DNA from: CAZTHK01 sp964613215
Lineage (GTDB): Bacteria > Krumholzibacteriota > Krumholzibacteriia > Krumholzibacteriales > CAZTHK01
Assembly: GCA_964613215.1 (NCBI GenBank)
Contig: CAZTHK010000001.1
Coordinates: 186,001-250,000 of the forward strand
Direction of reading: 5' to 3'
Length of the DNA: 64,000 nucleotides
The notes beneath the pieces are model-generated. The model was not told the origin of the DNA, did no database searches, and saw only the letters and a program-made list of their open reading frames with translations. Within the stretch, counting starts at the first letter, position 1. Each line of letters opens with the position of its first letter. Position numbers and translations under genes: made by a program. Shown here one piece after another: positions 26,802 to 36,292 of this stretch.

Positions 26802-28649
26802 GTGCCCCGATTGTTTGGAGTGGTAGGTAGAGAAGATGCTGAACGGAGCGATTTGTTCAATTCTTTGAGCGGCTCGCTGTCCGCCGGTTTGGGTGATCGG
26901 GCGGAGATGAAGAGTTGGGTGGAGAAGGGGGTGGCTGCGGGAGTAATGTTGGATGGGCAGCCATTTGAGAGTGGGATTGCAGAATCTGAGGATGGTAATT
27001 ACAGTGCAGCCTATACCGGTTTTTTCCCTTCCCTCCGTCAGCTGAAAAAGAATAATGGCACTCCCCCTGATGCAGGCACCGGTGAGCTGATAATTTTTCT
27101 CTATCAGAAAGAAGGAGTAGAGTTTCTCAAAACACTCCCCGGTATGTTTTCCATAGCCCTTCATGACAGGGGAGAGAAGCTGCTGCTCATAGCCGGAGAC
27201 AGGAGCGGTGCCTTCCCGGTGTACTACTTTGCCGGCCCCGATGGTCTTGTCTTTGCATCTTCATTGAAATCAGTAAGGGAGGCTACAGGGCAGAATGCCC
27301 TCAGAACCGCCTCAGTGGTTGAGCACCTATTCTTCGATGCTCTTTACGGACGCTATACCTTTTACCAGAATCTGCATATTATAGAGATGGGGGGATATTT
27401 ATCGGTAAATCTGGATAACTTCAGGGTGAAGAGGGGAAAATATTTCAGCTACGAAGAGTTGTTCGATCTTGAAATATACAGCAAACAGAGGAACATCGAT
27501 GCTCCGGCGGAATTAACCTCTCATGTGAGAAGCTGCCTGCAGAAGATAACCGGAGGGAGGGAGCAGTCTGATTTTGGATTGAGTTGTGGCGGGGGGATAG
27601 ATTGCAGCTATATCGGCGGAGTTCTGAATGATATCGGATTTTCCCTTCCCATCTTCTGTACCAGCATCGGCGATGCCAGGATTCAGGAGGAGGGGATGGC
27701 CTGTGATACTGCCAGGAGGCTGGGGGTGGAGCTGCATACCAGTTACCTCGAAACCAGAGATTTCTATCCCTTCCTGCTCAGAGCCATTGTGGAGTTCGAC
27801 CAGCCCATAGTTCATCCCACCACCTCAAAATTCTATGCCGGATCGGAATCCGAATTAAAACAGCAGCGCCCACATCAGATAATGGGAGTGGCCAGTGATC
27901 TGCTGTTCGGGGGGTATGGAAATGTAATTTCATTCTATAAATATCTGAAACTCCGGCGGATGTTCAGGATATTCCCGGCAAGATTCCGGAGGCTGATGGG
28001 ATTGGGAGTGGTTGATCTGACCAAACTCGATCTGGAGCTGAGGATGAGAAATCCCCTGAAGGATATTGCTGGATTGGGGATGGGTAATCTTGAAAGAGCA
28101 TCCATGCAGAGGAGAGTAAGGAAGGCCCTCTCCGGGATTGAGAATGACCACGAGAGGATGGTCAAGATACTAATGCTGGAGAATCTGTTTGATTATCAGC
28201 AGCATCTTCTGAACAGGCGTTACGAAGCGAGCGCCCGGTGCGGAACATCCCTCTACTATCCCTTTCTCGATCTGGAGATGCTGGAGTTCGCTGTCAATCT
28301 CCCGGTTTCGCACTGTGTCAACTGGAGAACCGCAAAAAGTGTAGTGAGGAAAGCTGCCCTTCCCTATCTGGGAGAGGGGCTTGCCGCCAGAGCAAAATAC
28401 GGAGGGGATGTGCCCCTGAGGAAGTGGATCTGGCCGATGAGATTTCTGCTGGAAGACGGCCTGGTGAGCAGGGTGCTGAGCTACAGTCACCAGCAGCTGG
28501 GGGAAATCGTGGAGGGGAATCTGAAGCTTCTTTGGAATATGATCGATCTGGAGTTGTGGGGGCGTCTCTGTCTGGAGGGGCAGACTCCGGAGGAGCTTCT
28601 GGAAGAGTTCAGAAGCAGGGGAATCGACTGCTCGCCCTTCCGGCGGTGA
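26802..28649 (+). CDS. Asparagine synthetase-like protein with degenerate active sites
   Basis: 615 residues from a GTG with GGAGGT five bases upstream. The fold follows class II glutamine amidotransferase plus asparagine synthetase (AsnB type): MPRLFGVVG, FSIALHDRGEKLLLIAGDRSGAFPVYY, then the PP-loop region at 259-270 and the C-terminal SLYYPFLDLEMLEFAVNLP. Two departures stand out. Residue 2 is Pro where the glutaminase nucleophile Cys should follow Met, so the amidase half should be inactive. The ATP loop reads SCGGGIDCS (261-269) instead of SGGLDSS. It may use ammonia or an amine directly, or have another role. AsnB-like proteins are frequent in exosortase and glycan loci. It is coupled to the GT4 gene just upstream. 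Confidence 0.75.
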   Translation: MPRLFGVVGREDAERSDLFNSLSGSLSAGLGDRAEMKSWVEKGVAAGVMLDGQPFESGIAESEDGNYSAAYTGFFPSLRQLKKNNGTPPDAGTGELIIFLYQKEGVEFLKTLPGMFSIALHDRGEKLLLIAGDRSGAFPVYYFAGPDGLVFASSLKSVREATGQNALRTASVVEHLFFDALYGRYTFYQNLHIIEMGGYLSVNLDNFRVKRGKYFSYEELFDLEIYSKQRNIDAPAELTSHVRSCLQKITGGREQSDFGLSCGGGIDCSYIGGVLNDIGFSLPIFCTSIGDARIQEEGMACDTARRLGVELHTSYLETRDFYPFLLRAIVEFDQPIVHPTTSKFYAGSESELKQQRPHQIMGVASDLLFGGYGNVISFYKYLKLRRMFRIFPARFRRLMGLGVVDLTKLDLELRMRNPLKDIAGLGMGNLERASMQRRVRKALSGIENDHERMVKILMLENLFDYQQHLLNRRYEASARCGTSLYYPFLDLEMLEFAVNLPVSHCVNWRTAKSVVRKAALPYLGEGLAARAKYGGDVPLRKWIWPMRFLLEDGLVSRVLSYSHQQLGEIVEGNLKLLWNMIDLELWGRLCLEGQTPEELLEEFRSRGIDCSPFRR

Positions 28650-28701
28650 TCCGCCAGATGACATGTGGTGTGGATATCAGCCTGTTCTGATCAATTCCAT
28701 T

Positions 28702-30894
28702 CTATTCGATTTTAACCCCGCCGGGCACTTCGAGGGGAGATGGATTTTCCCCGGGATGCAGTTCCAGTACCAGCACTCCCTCCCCGGAGGTAGAAATAGG
28801 CCCCTTGTCTCCCAGTGAATTCCTGGATATGGTTAAATCTACAGATGAACCGTCATAAAGGTCTTCATAGTAGTATTGGGTATCCGGTTCCAGATTGACG
28901 ATGTACCCGATTACCGTGTTGCCGAAACTGCCGAATGAGGCGGAGAAGGTATCGGTGGAGGGAGGATTCCCGTCTATCCGGTTGCTGAACATTACCATGA
29001 AGTCGGAACTGGAGGATTCACCCTCCAGCACAGTACCTACCATATCCGCTCCGGTTGCCTCTACCGGTGCTGTCCGGATAGAGCCACCGGGATCGGTCAC
29101 CTTCAAGAGGTGGAGGAAGGTTTTGGTCCTTTCAGAGACAGGGGTGGTAATCCTGATTCTGGGAGGGCCGTCGGTATCGAAGGAGGCTTCGGCATCCGGA
29201 GGATAGGCGGTATGGATTATCAGATCAGCATCTCCATTGGAAGAGCGGTAGTTTCCCCCGCCGGAGGCGGCCTGGTTGTGCAGGTATATCTGGAATATTT
29301 TATCCACTCCCGGGTCGAAGGAACGCCCCCGGTCCATCACCAGAAGCGCCTTTTCTTCCTTCAGCAGGAAGAATTCCCGTTCCTTGTGTTCCACCGTATT
29401 ATGGCGATAGTCCGGCTGTGCATTGTATACCGGCGACATATCACCGGCAAGATAAATGTAGCCGGGAGTAACCTGGTAGTGCTCGATCTCGGAAGCTCCC
29501 CAGTAGAGTTTTTTCTCCTCCGGAGGGGCTATATACAGTACGTTGTGGTGGACATCCCCTACCAGCATGCTGTTTCCTGTTTCAGTTGCCTTGTCTGTGG
29601 CCAGATAATCTCCCTGATAAATAATGAAATTGCCCAGACCGTTCTGAGCATGAGCTGTATTGAGAAGACCTATCCTGAAAGCCATCCAGGTATCATTTTC
29701 ACTCCATCCGCTCCGCCAGAAGAGGGCTTGATATCCTTCTGCCAGATACTGCTTTTCCACATTCCCCCGGTAATCTGCCGAAGAGGTTTCTTCGGGATAC
29801 CACATGAATTCGTGATACAGTTTATAGTCGGTGGTTGCTATGGAGGTGTAATTGTCCACCCAGAATTTTCCGTAGCGGCTATGTTGATCATCGGTGAGAT
29901 TCAGGCAGAGAAGCACCGGTACTCTGCTAGTAGGTCCCAGCCCTCCCCAGCTGGCACCGTCTCCGTCGGCGTAGGTATGGTCATTACTGGGATATAGGGC
30001 ATGAATGTAGAATTGTACCACTTCGTTGACAAAGGGAAATCCGGATGAAGGATAATCCGTCTTGTCAGTTTCCGCCGATCTTACTGCCAGGATGGCCGAG
30101 CAGATAAATTCGTTATCCACGCAGCCGTATGAGGTGCCTTCATTCCACAGTCCCCCCTTGGAGCGCCCGGTGTAGTTGCCCATGTAACCGTAATTTACCT
30201 GTTGACCCTTGGTATATCTTATTCCGTCGGCGAGCATATTATCCCGGGCGTGGGATAGATATGCTTCAGCGTTGTCATTGTGGCCGTGAATGGCATAGGC
30301 GGTGGTAAGAAGGGCCCAGCAGTGGCCATAAAAGTAGTTGGTAGACGCATCCTCCCAGCTCCAGGGGGCTCCGGTCATAAGATCAGCCGCCCAGATATCC
30401 AGCTGTTGAATGAATGCATCTCTCTGGGAAGTGCTCATATAATCCCAGCACCAGTCCAGAACAATTGCCACCGGAGGCATGAGATAACGGTCGGTGTAGT
30501 AATTGTCAAAACCTATCCATTCATCTATGGTGTAGTTGCTGTAGGGATGTGCCAGGATGTACTGGATAATCTCCACTGCTCGCTGGGCGTAGGAGGAGTT
30601 GTCGGTGAGTTGATACATCAGGGCGTAGTTTATGGCATTCAGAGTAGGAACAGCCCGCGACTGAATATAGTTGGAAAGATCATCATCGAAGTGATTATCA
30701 CACCAGCTTCTGAGATGCTGTGCTGCTGCTGTGTTTCGGCTCATCCGGTCGCTCAGGAGCGATAACCTCTCCGGGGTCAACCATATACGGGGATGTTCTG
30801 TTCTTACCTCAGCCCTGAGGTGGGAAGCCTGCAACAGAATCAGCACAGTAACCATGAAAATTGCAATTTTTCTGACAGCCGGATTTGTTTTCAT
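28702..30894 (-). CDS. Secreted heparinase II/III-like polysaccharide lyase
   Basis: 730 residues. I choose the ATG at 30894, not one 39 codons earlier, because it opens a proper signal peptide (MKTNPAVRKIAIFMVTVLILLQASHLRA) with AAGGATCGG upstream, given here as evidence for the start. The mature N-terminal part (HPRIWLTPERLSLLSDRM onward) is an alpha/alpha-toroid of the heparinase/alginate-lyase type, including WNEGTSYGCVDNEF. The C-terminal half is the Heparinase_II/III beta-sheet domain with TAHAQNGLGNFIIYQGDYLATD, where family members carry a His and Tyr of the active site. It should cleave an acidic polysaccharide by beta-elimination outside the inner membrane. Being within an assembly locus it may trim or release the cell's own polymer. 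Confidence 0.75.
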   Translation of the reverse strand: MKTNPAVRKIAIFMVTVLILLQASHLRAEVRTEHPRIWLTPERLSLLSDRMSRNTAAAQHLRSWCDNHFDDDLSNYIQSRAVPTLNAINYALMYQLTDNSSYAQRAVEIIQYILAHPYSNYTIDEWIGFDNYYTDRYLMPPVAIVLDWCWDYMSTSQRDAFIQQLDIWAADLMTGAPWSWEDASTNYFYGHCWALLTTAYAIHGHNDNAEAYLSHARDNMLADGIRYTKGQQVNYGYMGNYTGRSKGGLWNEGTSYGCVDNEFICSAILAVRSAETDKTDYPSSGFPFVNEVVQFYIHALYPSNDHTYADGDGASWGGLGPTSRVPVLLCLNLTDDQHSRYGKFWVDNYTSIATTDYKLYHEFMWYPEETSSADYRGNVEKQYLAEGYQALFWRSGWSENDTWMAFRIGLLNTAHAQNGLGNFIIYQGDYLATDKATETGNSMLVGDVHHNVLYIAPPEEKKLYWGASEIEHYQVTPGYIYLAGDMSPVYNAQPDYRHNTVEHKEREFFLLKEEKALLVMDRGRSFDPGVDKIFQIYLHNQAASGGGNYRSSNGDADLIIHTAYPPDAEASFDTDGPPRIRITTPVSERTKTFLHLLKVTDPGGSIRTAPVEATGADMVGTVLEGESSSSDFMVMFSNRIDGNPPSTDTFSASFGSFGNTVIGYIVNLEPDTQYYYEDLYDGSSVDLTISRNSLGDKGPISTSGEGVLVLELHPGENPSPLEVPGGVKIE

Positions 30895-31004
30895 TATTTC
30901 CGATCCTTTCATGTCACCCGTCATTATTACGTAATTTACATTATTATTGTTCATATTTTTTTTAAATGCAAGAATTAGACTAATATTGAAGATTATAAAA
31001 GATT

Positions 31005-32210
31005 TCAGCATTTCCCCATAATGTCGAGAATGGTTCTCCCGTGTCTTTCATAGGTATAGCGCTGGAGTATGATTTCTCTCAGTCTGTTTCCCTTATCCTC
31101 CCAGTTTTGATGATCCCGTAGCACCAGAGAAATTGTCTTCTCCAGTGACTCTTCCGATTTCGCCTGAAACAGATAATCATTCTGGATATCACCCAGCACT
31201 GATTGGACCGGTTCCTGTGAAGGAGCCAGCACCGGCTTTGCCTGGGACATATATTCGAACATCTTTATGGGCGATCTGTATTCATTGGTATGTGGAATCA
31301 CACCGATATCCATGGCACGGATGTAGTGACCTATATCCCTGTTGGGCACATGACCGGCAAATATTATCCGTTGGCCGAAATTCATATCTTCCGCAATCTC
31401 CTCCAGCCTGGAACGCCCGGGTCCTCCGCCCACAAACATCATGAATACATCCGGATATTGCTCGACCGACCGGATAAATAGGGGAAGGAACCAATCCAGG
31501 GCGTGCCAGCTTGAAACCGGAACCAGAAATCCTACGAATCCAAATACCTTCTTTCCCTCCAGCCCGTACTCTTCCCTGATCTTTCCGCCGCTGAATTCTC
31601 TGGAAAGAAATGATTCCTCCACTCCATTGGGAATTACATGTATTTTCTCCGCTTCAACCGCGGGGTACTGTTCCGTTATGGCTTTCTTTAAGAATTTCGA
31701 GACTACTGATATTATGTCGGCTCTCTGGAAGATATACCTTTCACACCTCCTGGCCAGCCAGGAGAGGTGATTCTTCCTGACCCGTTCGAATCCGGCCAGC
31801 TCATTTACCTCCAGAACCAGAGGGATATTTTGCCTGCCGGCCACCATTCCCGAAGCAAAGGAAAAGAAGAAGTGGCGTTCGTATATGAACCTGTATTTGG
31901 CGTGCCTGACTGCGGAATTGATTTTGACTATCGCCCAGAAATTATAGCAGAATTCCATCAGGGTAAATACAATTCCCGGGACCAGTTTAACCAGGTGTTC
32001 CAGAATGGACTTCCTGGCTTTTGTATCATAGGGATTGGATCCCGCCCGCCTGGTGGGATCCTCACCGCCCAGCGGCCAGATAAAATCCACCCTGTGGCCA
32101 CAGTTCCGGAACGCATTTACCATGCCCCTGGTATGTACTCCCTCAGCTCCGGTTCCCGGAGTTCTGAGGTGATAAAGAATATTTCTGCTATTTTCTGTTT
32201 CCATGTTCAT
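31005..32210 (-). CDS. GT4 glycosyltransferase
   Basis: About 401 residues. The frame extends to a GTG at 32228 without ribosome site; the ATG at 32210, with AGGAAACAGG just before, or the ATG two codons later, is better. Features: ILYHLRTPGTGAEGVHTRGMVNAF (N-terminal GT4 acceptor loop), IVLEVNE-type LVLEVNELAGFER, ISVVSKFLKK, VIPNGVEESF, FVGFLVPVSSWHALDWF, FVGGGPGRSRLEEIA, and the donor site HTNEYRSPIKMFEYMSQAKPVLAPS. That site has Lys-x-x-E rather than the commoner E-x7-E text, as in many GT4 proteins of this branch. Fifteen bases or so follow the deacetylase gene stop, and both point the same way. Confidence 0.87.
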   Translation of the reverse strand: MNMETENSRNILYHLRTPGTGAEGVHTRGMVNAFRNCGHRVDFIWPLGGEDPTRRAGSNPYDTKARKSILEHLVKLVPGIVFTLMEFCYNFWAIVKINSAVRHAKYRFIYERHFFFSFASGMVAGRQNIPLVLEVNELAGFERVRKNHLSWLARRCERYIFQRADIISVVSKFLKKAITEQYPAVEAEKIHVIPNGVEESFLSREFSGGKIREEYGLEGKKVFGFVGFLVPVSSWHALDWFLPLFIRSVEQYPDVFMMFVGGGPGRSRLEEIAEDMNFGQRIIFAGHVPNRDIGHYIRAMDIGVIPHTNEYRSPIKMFEYMSQAKPVLAPSQEPVQSVLGDIQNDYLFQAKSEESLEKTISLVLRDHQNWEDKGNRLREIILQRYTYERHGRTILDIMGKC

Positions 32211-32243
32211 TCCTGTTTCCTGTTCCACCGGTCAATCCATAGT

Positions 32244-33275
32244 TCAGTAGGTAATTACCTCCGGAAAGGATAACTTGCTTTTAAAGATGTTAATGCTGTC
32301 GTGAGTCTCTATTCCGATGCGTTCGACCGAATAGGGGTCGAAACTCTTCCCTAATGCAAGACCCCATTTGTACATGGTGCTGAAGTGGTAACCACTCTCC
32401 CTTATTGTAACAGTCAGAAGGCGTTCGAATTCCTTCCTTTGCCCTGGAGTCATGATCCCCCTGCCCGGTGATCCGAAGGTAATAACTTCGCAGCCAATTT
32501 TCTCTTCGATCATTTTTTTAGGGGCAGCCACTTCTTTTCTTAGCCGGGATTCATCCACATTCGAAAATATGGGGTGGTTTATTGAATGCGCTCCGATCTC
32601 TATTCCGTTATCACTCATCTCCTTCAAATGATCCCATTTCATGGTATATCCGGTTTCTTCTCCCGGAAGATTCACCTCCAGCTGCTCCTGGATCCTCTGG
32701 ATCAGTCTCTCCTTGGCCTCTTCCGGGAGTTTTTTTGCTCTCTTTATCACCTTTCCGGCACACTCCTGCCGGCCGGAATAATGATCAAATTTCAGGGAGA
32801 GATTTACCGGATCTTCTATTTCCAGGGAATGTCGCCCGGATTTTTTGATCAGGTATGCAATTTTATCCCACCAGAACAAGCGGTTTTTATTGATAAAGCC
32901 AGCGGTGACAAACATGGTGGCGGTGAGATCGAATTTTTTAAGCAGTGGATAGGCATTGAGATAATTGTCCTCGTATCCGTCGTCGAAGGTAATTATGAGA
33001 GCTTTTGGGGGAAAGTCCCCCTGCTTGATATAATGGTGAAGGATACGGAAATTGATCACCTCGTATTTTTTTGAAACATAGGATAACTGCTGTTCAAACT
33101 GATTCAGCGAAGCGCTGACCAGATCGCTGTCAAAAGGAAAGTCCGGGGGGGTATCCATTATCCGGTGGTAACAGAGAACGGTCAGATAAGGACCCTGGAA
33201 CAGACGCCTGCAGTTGTATCTGAGGGAATGCGGAATAAGGCTGAGTGTATATCCCAGTATGTGTCTCTTTTTCAT
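32244..33275 (-). CDS. Polysaccharide deacetylase (NodB domain)
   Basis: 343 residues. NodB-fold metal-dependent deacetylases remove N- or O-acetyl groups from glycans. Seen: LTVLCYHRIMD (31-41); the metal motif ITFDDGYEDNYLNAYPLL (about 94-111), with both Asp; ATMFVTAGFINKNRLFWWDK; and the second metal motif IEIGAHSINHPIFSN, with His-x3-His; then TFGSPGRG near the position of the usual RxPxG. No signal peptide is evident, although residues 5-15 are mildly hydrophobic. It is upstream of a GT4 in the same unit and divergent from the flippase. The family text (FDDGYxDN, GxHxxxH) is that of deacetylases in exopolysaccharide loci. Confidence 0.86.
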   Translation of the reverse strand: MKKRHILGYTLSLIPHSLRYNCRRLFQGPYLTVLCYHRIMDTPPDFPFDSDLVSASLNQFEQQLSYVSKKYEVINFRILHHYIKQGDFPPKALIITFDDGYEDNYLNAYPLLKKFDLTATMFVTAGFINKNRLFWWDKIAYLIKKSGRHSLEIEDPVNLSLKFDHYSGRQECAGKVIKRAKKLPEEAKERLIQRIQEQLEVNLPGEETGYTMKWDHLKEMSDNGIEIGAHSINHPIFSNVDESRLRKEVAAPKKMIEEKIGCEVITFGSPGRGIMTPGQRKEFERLLTVTIRESGYHFSTMYKWGLALGKSFDPYSVERIGIETHDSINIFKSKLSFPEVITY

Positions 33276-33369
33276 AATTATCTCATAATACCTTTTTTAA
33301 GGAAAGTTATCGCAATATTCGGACCATTTCAGAATATTCAGCCGGCTGAAAAGATTCAAGAAATTTTAT

Positions 33370-33399
33370 TTGTAATCAATCTGTAGCAGATATTATGAT
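33370..33399 (+). promoter_or_regulatory. Probable promoter for flippase-GT4 unit
   Basis: TTGTAA, an 18-base spacer, then TATGAT. The -10 matches 5/6 and the -35 4/6. It is placed about 90 bases upstream of the flippase ATG at 33489, which has an AGGTG ribosome site. Confidence 0.4.
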
Positions 33400-33488
33400 T
33401 TATGGCAGAACTATTGCACGATTTTCTTTCGAACCCAACCTGAAAGGAAACTGGTATAGCAGTGCGTTTTTGTAAACAGGTGTAAATC

Positions 33489-34817
33489 ATGAACATTATT
33501 AAATCAGCTAAATCGTGGTTTCTGGAGACGGTTAAGCGGGAAGCGGTACAACAGCTCGGTTTCATATACTCCAGCAGAATGATTACCGCGGCACTCCGCT
33601 TTGGGGTTAGTATTGTGGTGGTGCGGACTCTGGGAGCGGAGAGTTTCGGTATGCTCACCATAGCCACGGTGGTTATGGGAATATCAGCGAGGATAGTCGA
33701 ACTGGGGATGACCACTACCATGGTGAGGAAACTTTCCCTCCACATCGCCAATCAGGAGGACCATCTGGCCTCTGCACTTTTCAAGAGGATCTACAGAATA
33801 AGAATAACGGTGTCACTGGCATTTATCTTGATGGCCTACTTCCTGGCTCCGGTAGTGGCGGAACGGGTTTATTCCAACCCCGAGCTGGTTTGGCCTCTAC
33901 GGCTGGCTACGGTGGGTGCATTCGTATATAATTTGTTTTACCACGCCGAGGGGGTCCTGAGAGCCTTCGAGAAATTCAAGCAGATAGCGGTAATAAGTAT
34001 TATCTCACAATTGGTCAGGGCAGGCCTGGTTGTTGTGCTTGCATATTTTGCTCTTCTGGATGTAAATAGTGCCCTGCTGGCAAACCTGGCTCAGATATTC
34101 ATTGGTTTCCTGGTTTCATCATTCCTGATACCATCAAGGATGTACCGACAGAAAACCATCTCCTCTTATCCCCTGAGGAGTATCAGCTCATACAGCGGCT
34201 GGATGTTTTTGTTTATAGTTCTTTTTATGCTGTTTGACCGGCTGGATGTACTGATGCTGGGATACTTCAGAGCTGCTGAGGAGGTAGGTATTTATTCGGT
34301 TGCCTTCATTCTGGTCAAACCCTTCGAAATGATACCGGAGACATTTAATACCGTCTTTCTTCCCAAGGTTTCCAAATTTACCAGGAAGTTCGAGATATTC
34401 CGTTACTTCAAGGACACCGTCAAGGTTACTTCGCTGGTGGCCATTCTGGGGCTGATACTGATATTTGCAGCCAAACCGCTGGTAGTGATGTTTTACGGGG
34501 AGGAGTTTATCCGCTCGGTCAGGCTGTTCAGGATACTGGTAGGAGCTTTCATTCTTCTGACCTTTCTTAATCCCATAAATCTGGTGGCTCACACCATGAA
34601 CAAGCCACAGCTATTCTCCCTGATGGCGGCAATTAATATAGTACTGAATTTTACCGGCAATATTATTTTCATTCCCCGCTACGGGGCTCTTGGTGCAGCC
34701 ATTGTAACACTTATATCCCGGGTGATGGGGGGCATTATCGGACTTCTGATTATAAGATTTTTCATATACCGCTGGACAGATATCGAACCGGAAGACTCCG
34801 GGGAAAAAGAAACATGA
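33489..34817 (+). CDS. Wzx-type oligosaccharide flippase (MOP superfamily)
   Basis: 442 residues with 12-14 predicted hydrophobic helices. It opens with a short amphipathic region and SRMITAALRFGVSIVVVRTLGAESFGMLTIA (about 28-58), the standard start of polysaccharide_synt/RfbX-type flippases. The cytosolic GAESFGxLT signature and the C-terminal RYGALGAAIVTLISRVMGGIIG repeat of the two-lobed fold are also present. Such proteins move lipid-linked oligosaccharides from the cytoplasmic to the periplasmic face of the inner membrane for polymerisation. The stop overlaps the start of the following GT4 gene by four bases (ATGA), so they are translationally coupled. Confidence 0.9.
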   Translation: MNIIKSAKSWFLETVKREAVQQLGFIYSSRMITAALRFGVSIVVVRTLGAESFGMLTIATVVMGISARIVELGMTTTMVRKLSLHIANQEDHLASALFKRIYRIRITVSLAFILMAYFLAPVVAERVYSNPELVWPLRLATVGAFVYNLFYHAEGVLRAFEKFKQIAVISIISQLVRAGLVVVLAYFALLDVNSALLANLAQIFIGFLVSSFLIPSRMYRQKTISSYPLRSISSYSGWMFLFIVLFMLFDRLDVLMLGYFRAAEEVGIYSVAFILVKPFEMIPETFNTVFLPKVSKFTRKFEIFRYFKDTVKVTSLVAILGLILIFAAKPLVVMFYGEEFIRSVRLFRILVGAFILLTFLNPINLVAHTMNKPQLFSLMAAINIVLNFTGNIIFIPRYGALGAAIVTLISRVMGGIIGLLIIRFFIYRWTDIEPEDSGEKET

Positions 34818-35971
34818 ATATAATCTGTATTACCAACCTGTTTCCGGATTCTGACCATCCCGGATTCGCTCCCTTTAACCTGCAGCAGTTCAGTCATCTG
34901 GCCCGCAGGCATGATCTATATGTAATCTCACCGGTATCCTGGTGCCGCCGCCTCGGCCTGATGCTTTCGGGCAGGTCCCTTCAACCGCCTGCTGAAGTAG
35001 AAGCGCTGATGGATGTGCATTATCCGGTTTATTACTATACCCCGGGAATGCTGAGGGGGTTATACGGCAGATTCTATCACCATTCCATTGTTTCCCTGTT
35101 CAGGAGGCTGACTGCAGAAATACATCCCCACCTGGTATATTCGACCTGGGCATATCCAGACTGCTATGCTGCGGTGAAGTTGTCGGGTGAGTTCGGAGTG
35201 CCGGTGGTTTCGAGGGTTCACGGGAGTGATGTTAACACCCTGTTCAATTATCCCGGCAGAAGAGAAATGATCGTGGAAGCGATGAATAATTCCGCCAGGG
35301 TTATTTCGGTCAGCCGGCCATTGGGGAGGAAGCTGGTGGAGGGTGGAGTGGATGAGGATAGAATCAGGGTGGTGCTGAATGGGGTAGACAGGGAGTTGTT
35401 TAACAGAACGGACAGGGAGAGTGCAAGAGCTGCCCTTGGTTTGGAGGGGGATTTTGATATGATTCTCTTTGCCGGGAATCTCAAGGAGGAGAAGGGGCTG
35501 GACCATTTGTTGAGAGCTTTCCGGAATACCGGCAGGGAGGGGGTTCAGTTACATATTCTTGGTGACGGCCCCCGGAGAAAAGCAGCGGAGCGGAGCCTGC
35601 CCGGTTCTCCGGAAAGTGTAAATATCTTCTTTCACGGGAGGGTCCCTCACCGGAAGATGGGGGAATGGTTCAATGCCAGCAATGTTTTTTGCCTCCCCAG
35701 TCTGAATGAAGGAACACCCAATGTTATACTGGAGGCCCTGTCCTGCGGCATTCCGGTGATAGCATCACGAACCGGGGGGATACCCGATATTGTAGATCAT
35801 GACAGTGGTATCCTGTTTACTCCCGGAGATGTGGATGAGCTTTCCCGAACCCTGGGGGATGCCCTGGATAGGGAGTGGGACAGGGAGAGAATATCGTGTC
35901 CGGCCGGCAGCTGGGAGGAGAATGCGGAGAAGATCAGCGGCATTTTCTCTGAGGTGGTGGAAGGGAACTGA
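34814..35971 (+). CDS. GT4 glycosyltransferase
   Basis: 385 residues. N-terminal MNIICITNLFPDSDHPGFAPFNLQQ is the usual GT4 opening. Further landmarks are YSTWAYPDCYAAVKLSGEFGVPVVSRVHGSDVN; VISVSRPLGRKLVEGG; VLNGVDRELF; FAGNLKEEKGLDHLLRAFR; HILGDGPRRKAAE; and the donor-binding PSLNEGTPNVILEALSCGIPVIASRTGGIPDIV with an intact E-x7-E. Coupled to the flippase by an ATGA overlap, it probably adds a sugar to the same repeat unit. A gap of 321 bases follows before a secreted protein gene. Confidence 0.9.
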   Translation: MNIICITNLFPDSDHPGFAPFNLQQFSHLARRHDLYVISPVSWCRRLGLMLSGRSLQPPAEVEALMDVHYPVYYYTPGMLRGLYGRFYHHSIVSLFRRLTAEIHPHLVYSTWAYPDCYAAVKLSGEFGVPVVSRVHGSDVNTLFNYPGRREMIVEAMNNSARVISVSRPLGRKLVEGGVDEDRIRVVLNGVDRELFNRTDRESARAALGLEGDFDMILFAGNLKEEKGLDHLLRAFRNTGREGVQLHILGDGPRRKAAERSLPGSPESVNIFFHGRVPHRKMGEWFNASNVFCLPSLNEGTPNVILEALSCGIPVIASRTGGIPDIVDHDSGILFTPGDVDELSRTLGDALDREWDRERISCPAGSWEENAEKISGIFSEVVEGN

Positions 35972-36292
35972 ATGCCGGGTGGAACACCATATGCATAATT
36001 CCAGGTTGCACTTTTACCGGAAGGCAAATGAGAATGTATAGTGTGCCGGAGTATGTATGCTATGAGGAGTAATGCAATAGAGTGGGGAATTCCGGGAAAG
36101 CATGGGGAACAGGTTCAGCAGCTCTATGATCCGGAGGTAAGTTGCCGGTAGTGCATGAAATAGCCTGAAAGAATTGCATTTTTACAGTTTTTTCTTTCGG
36201 CTTGGACAAAGCATAAAATAAAAATATTGACGATTAAAATTGACAGGAGGCGGATTCAGAGTTTAGTTTAATCAAAACAAAGAGGGATAGAC
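35972..36292. other. 321-base gap upstream of a secreted protein
   Basis: No gene is supported. An AT-rich tract near 36210-36240 carries TTGACG (36228) and TTGACA (36240). The latter, with TAGTTT 18 bases on (36264-36269), could be a weak promoter for the gene at 36293. GAGGG lies before its ATG. Confidence 0.35.

Noticed and set aside
29110..29997. Plus-strand frame of 295 codons antisense to the heparinase-like gene
   Set aside because: No signature; the minus-strand lyase explains the region.
30895..31011. Longer N-terminus of the heparinase-like gene (39 codons)
   Set aside because: The later ATG opens a proper signal peptide with its own ribosome site; the longer form would bury it.
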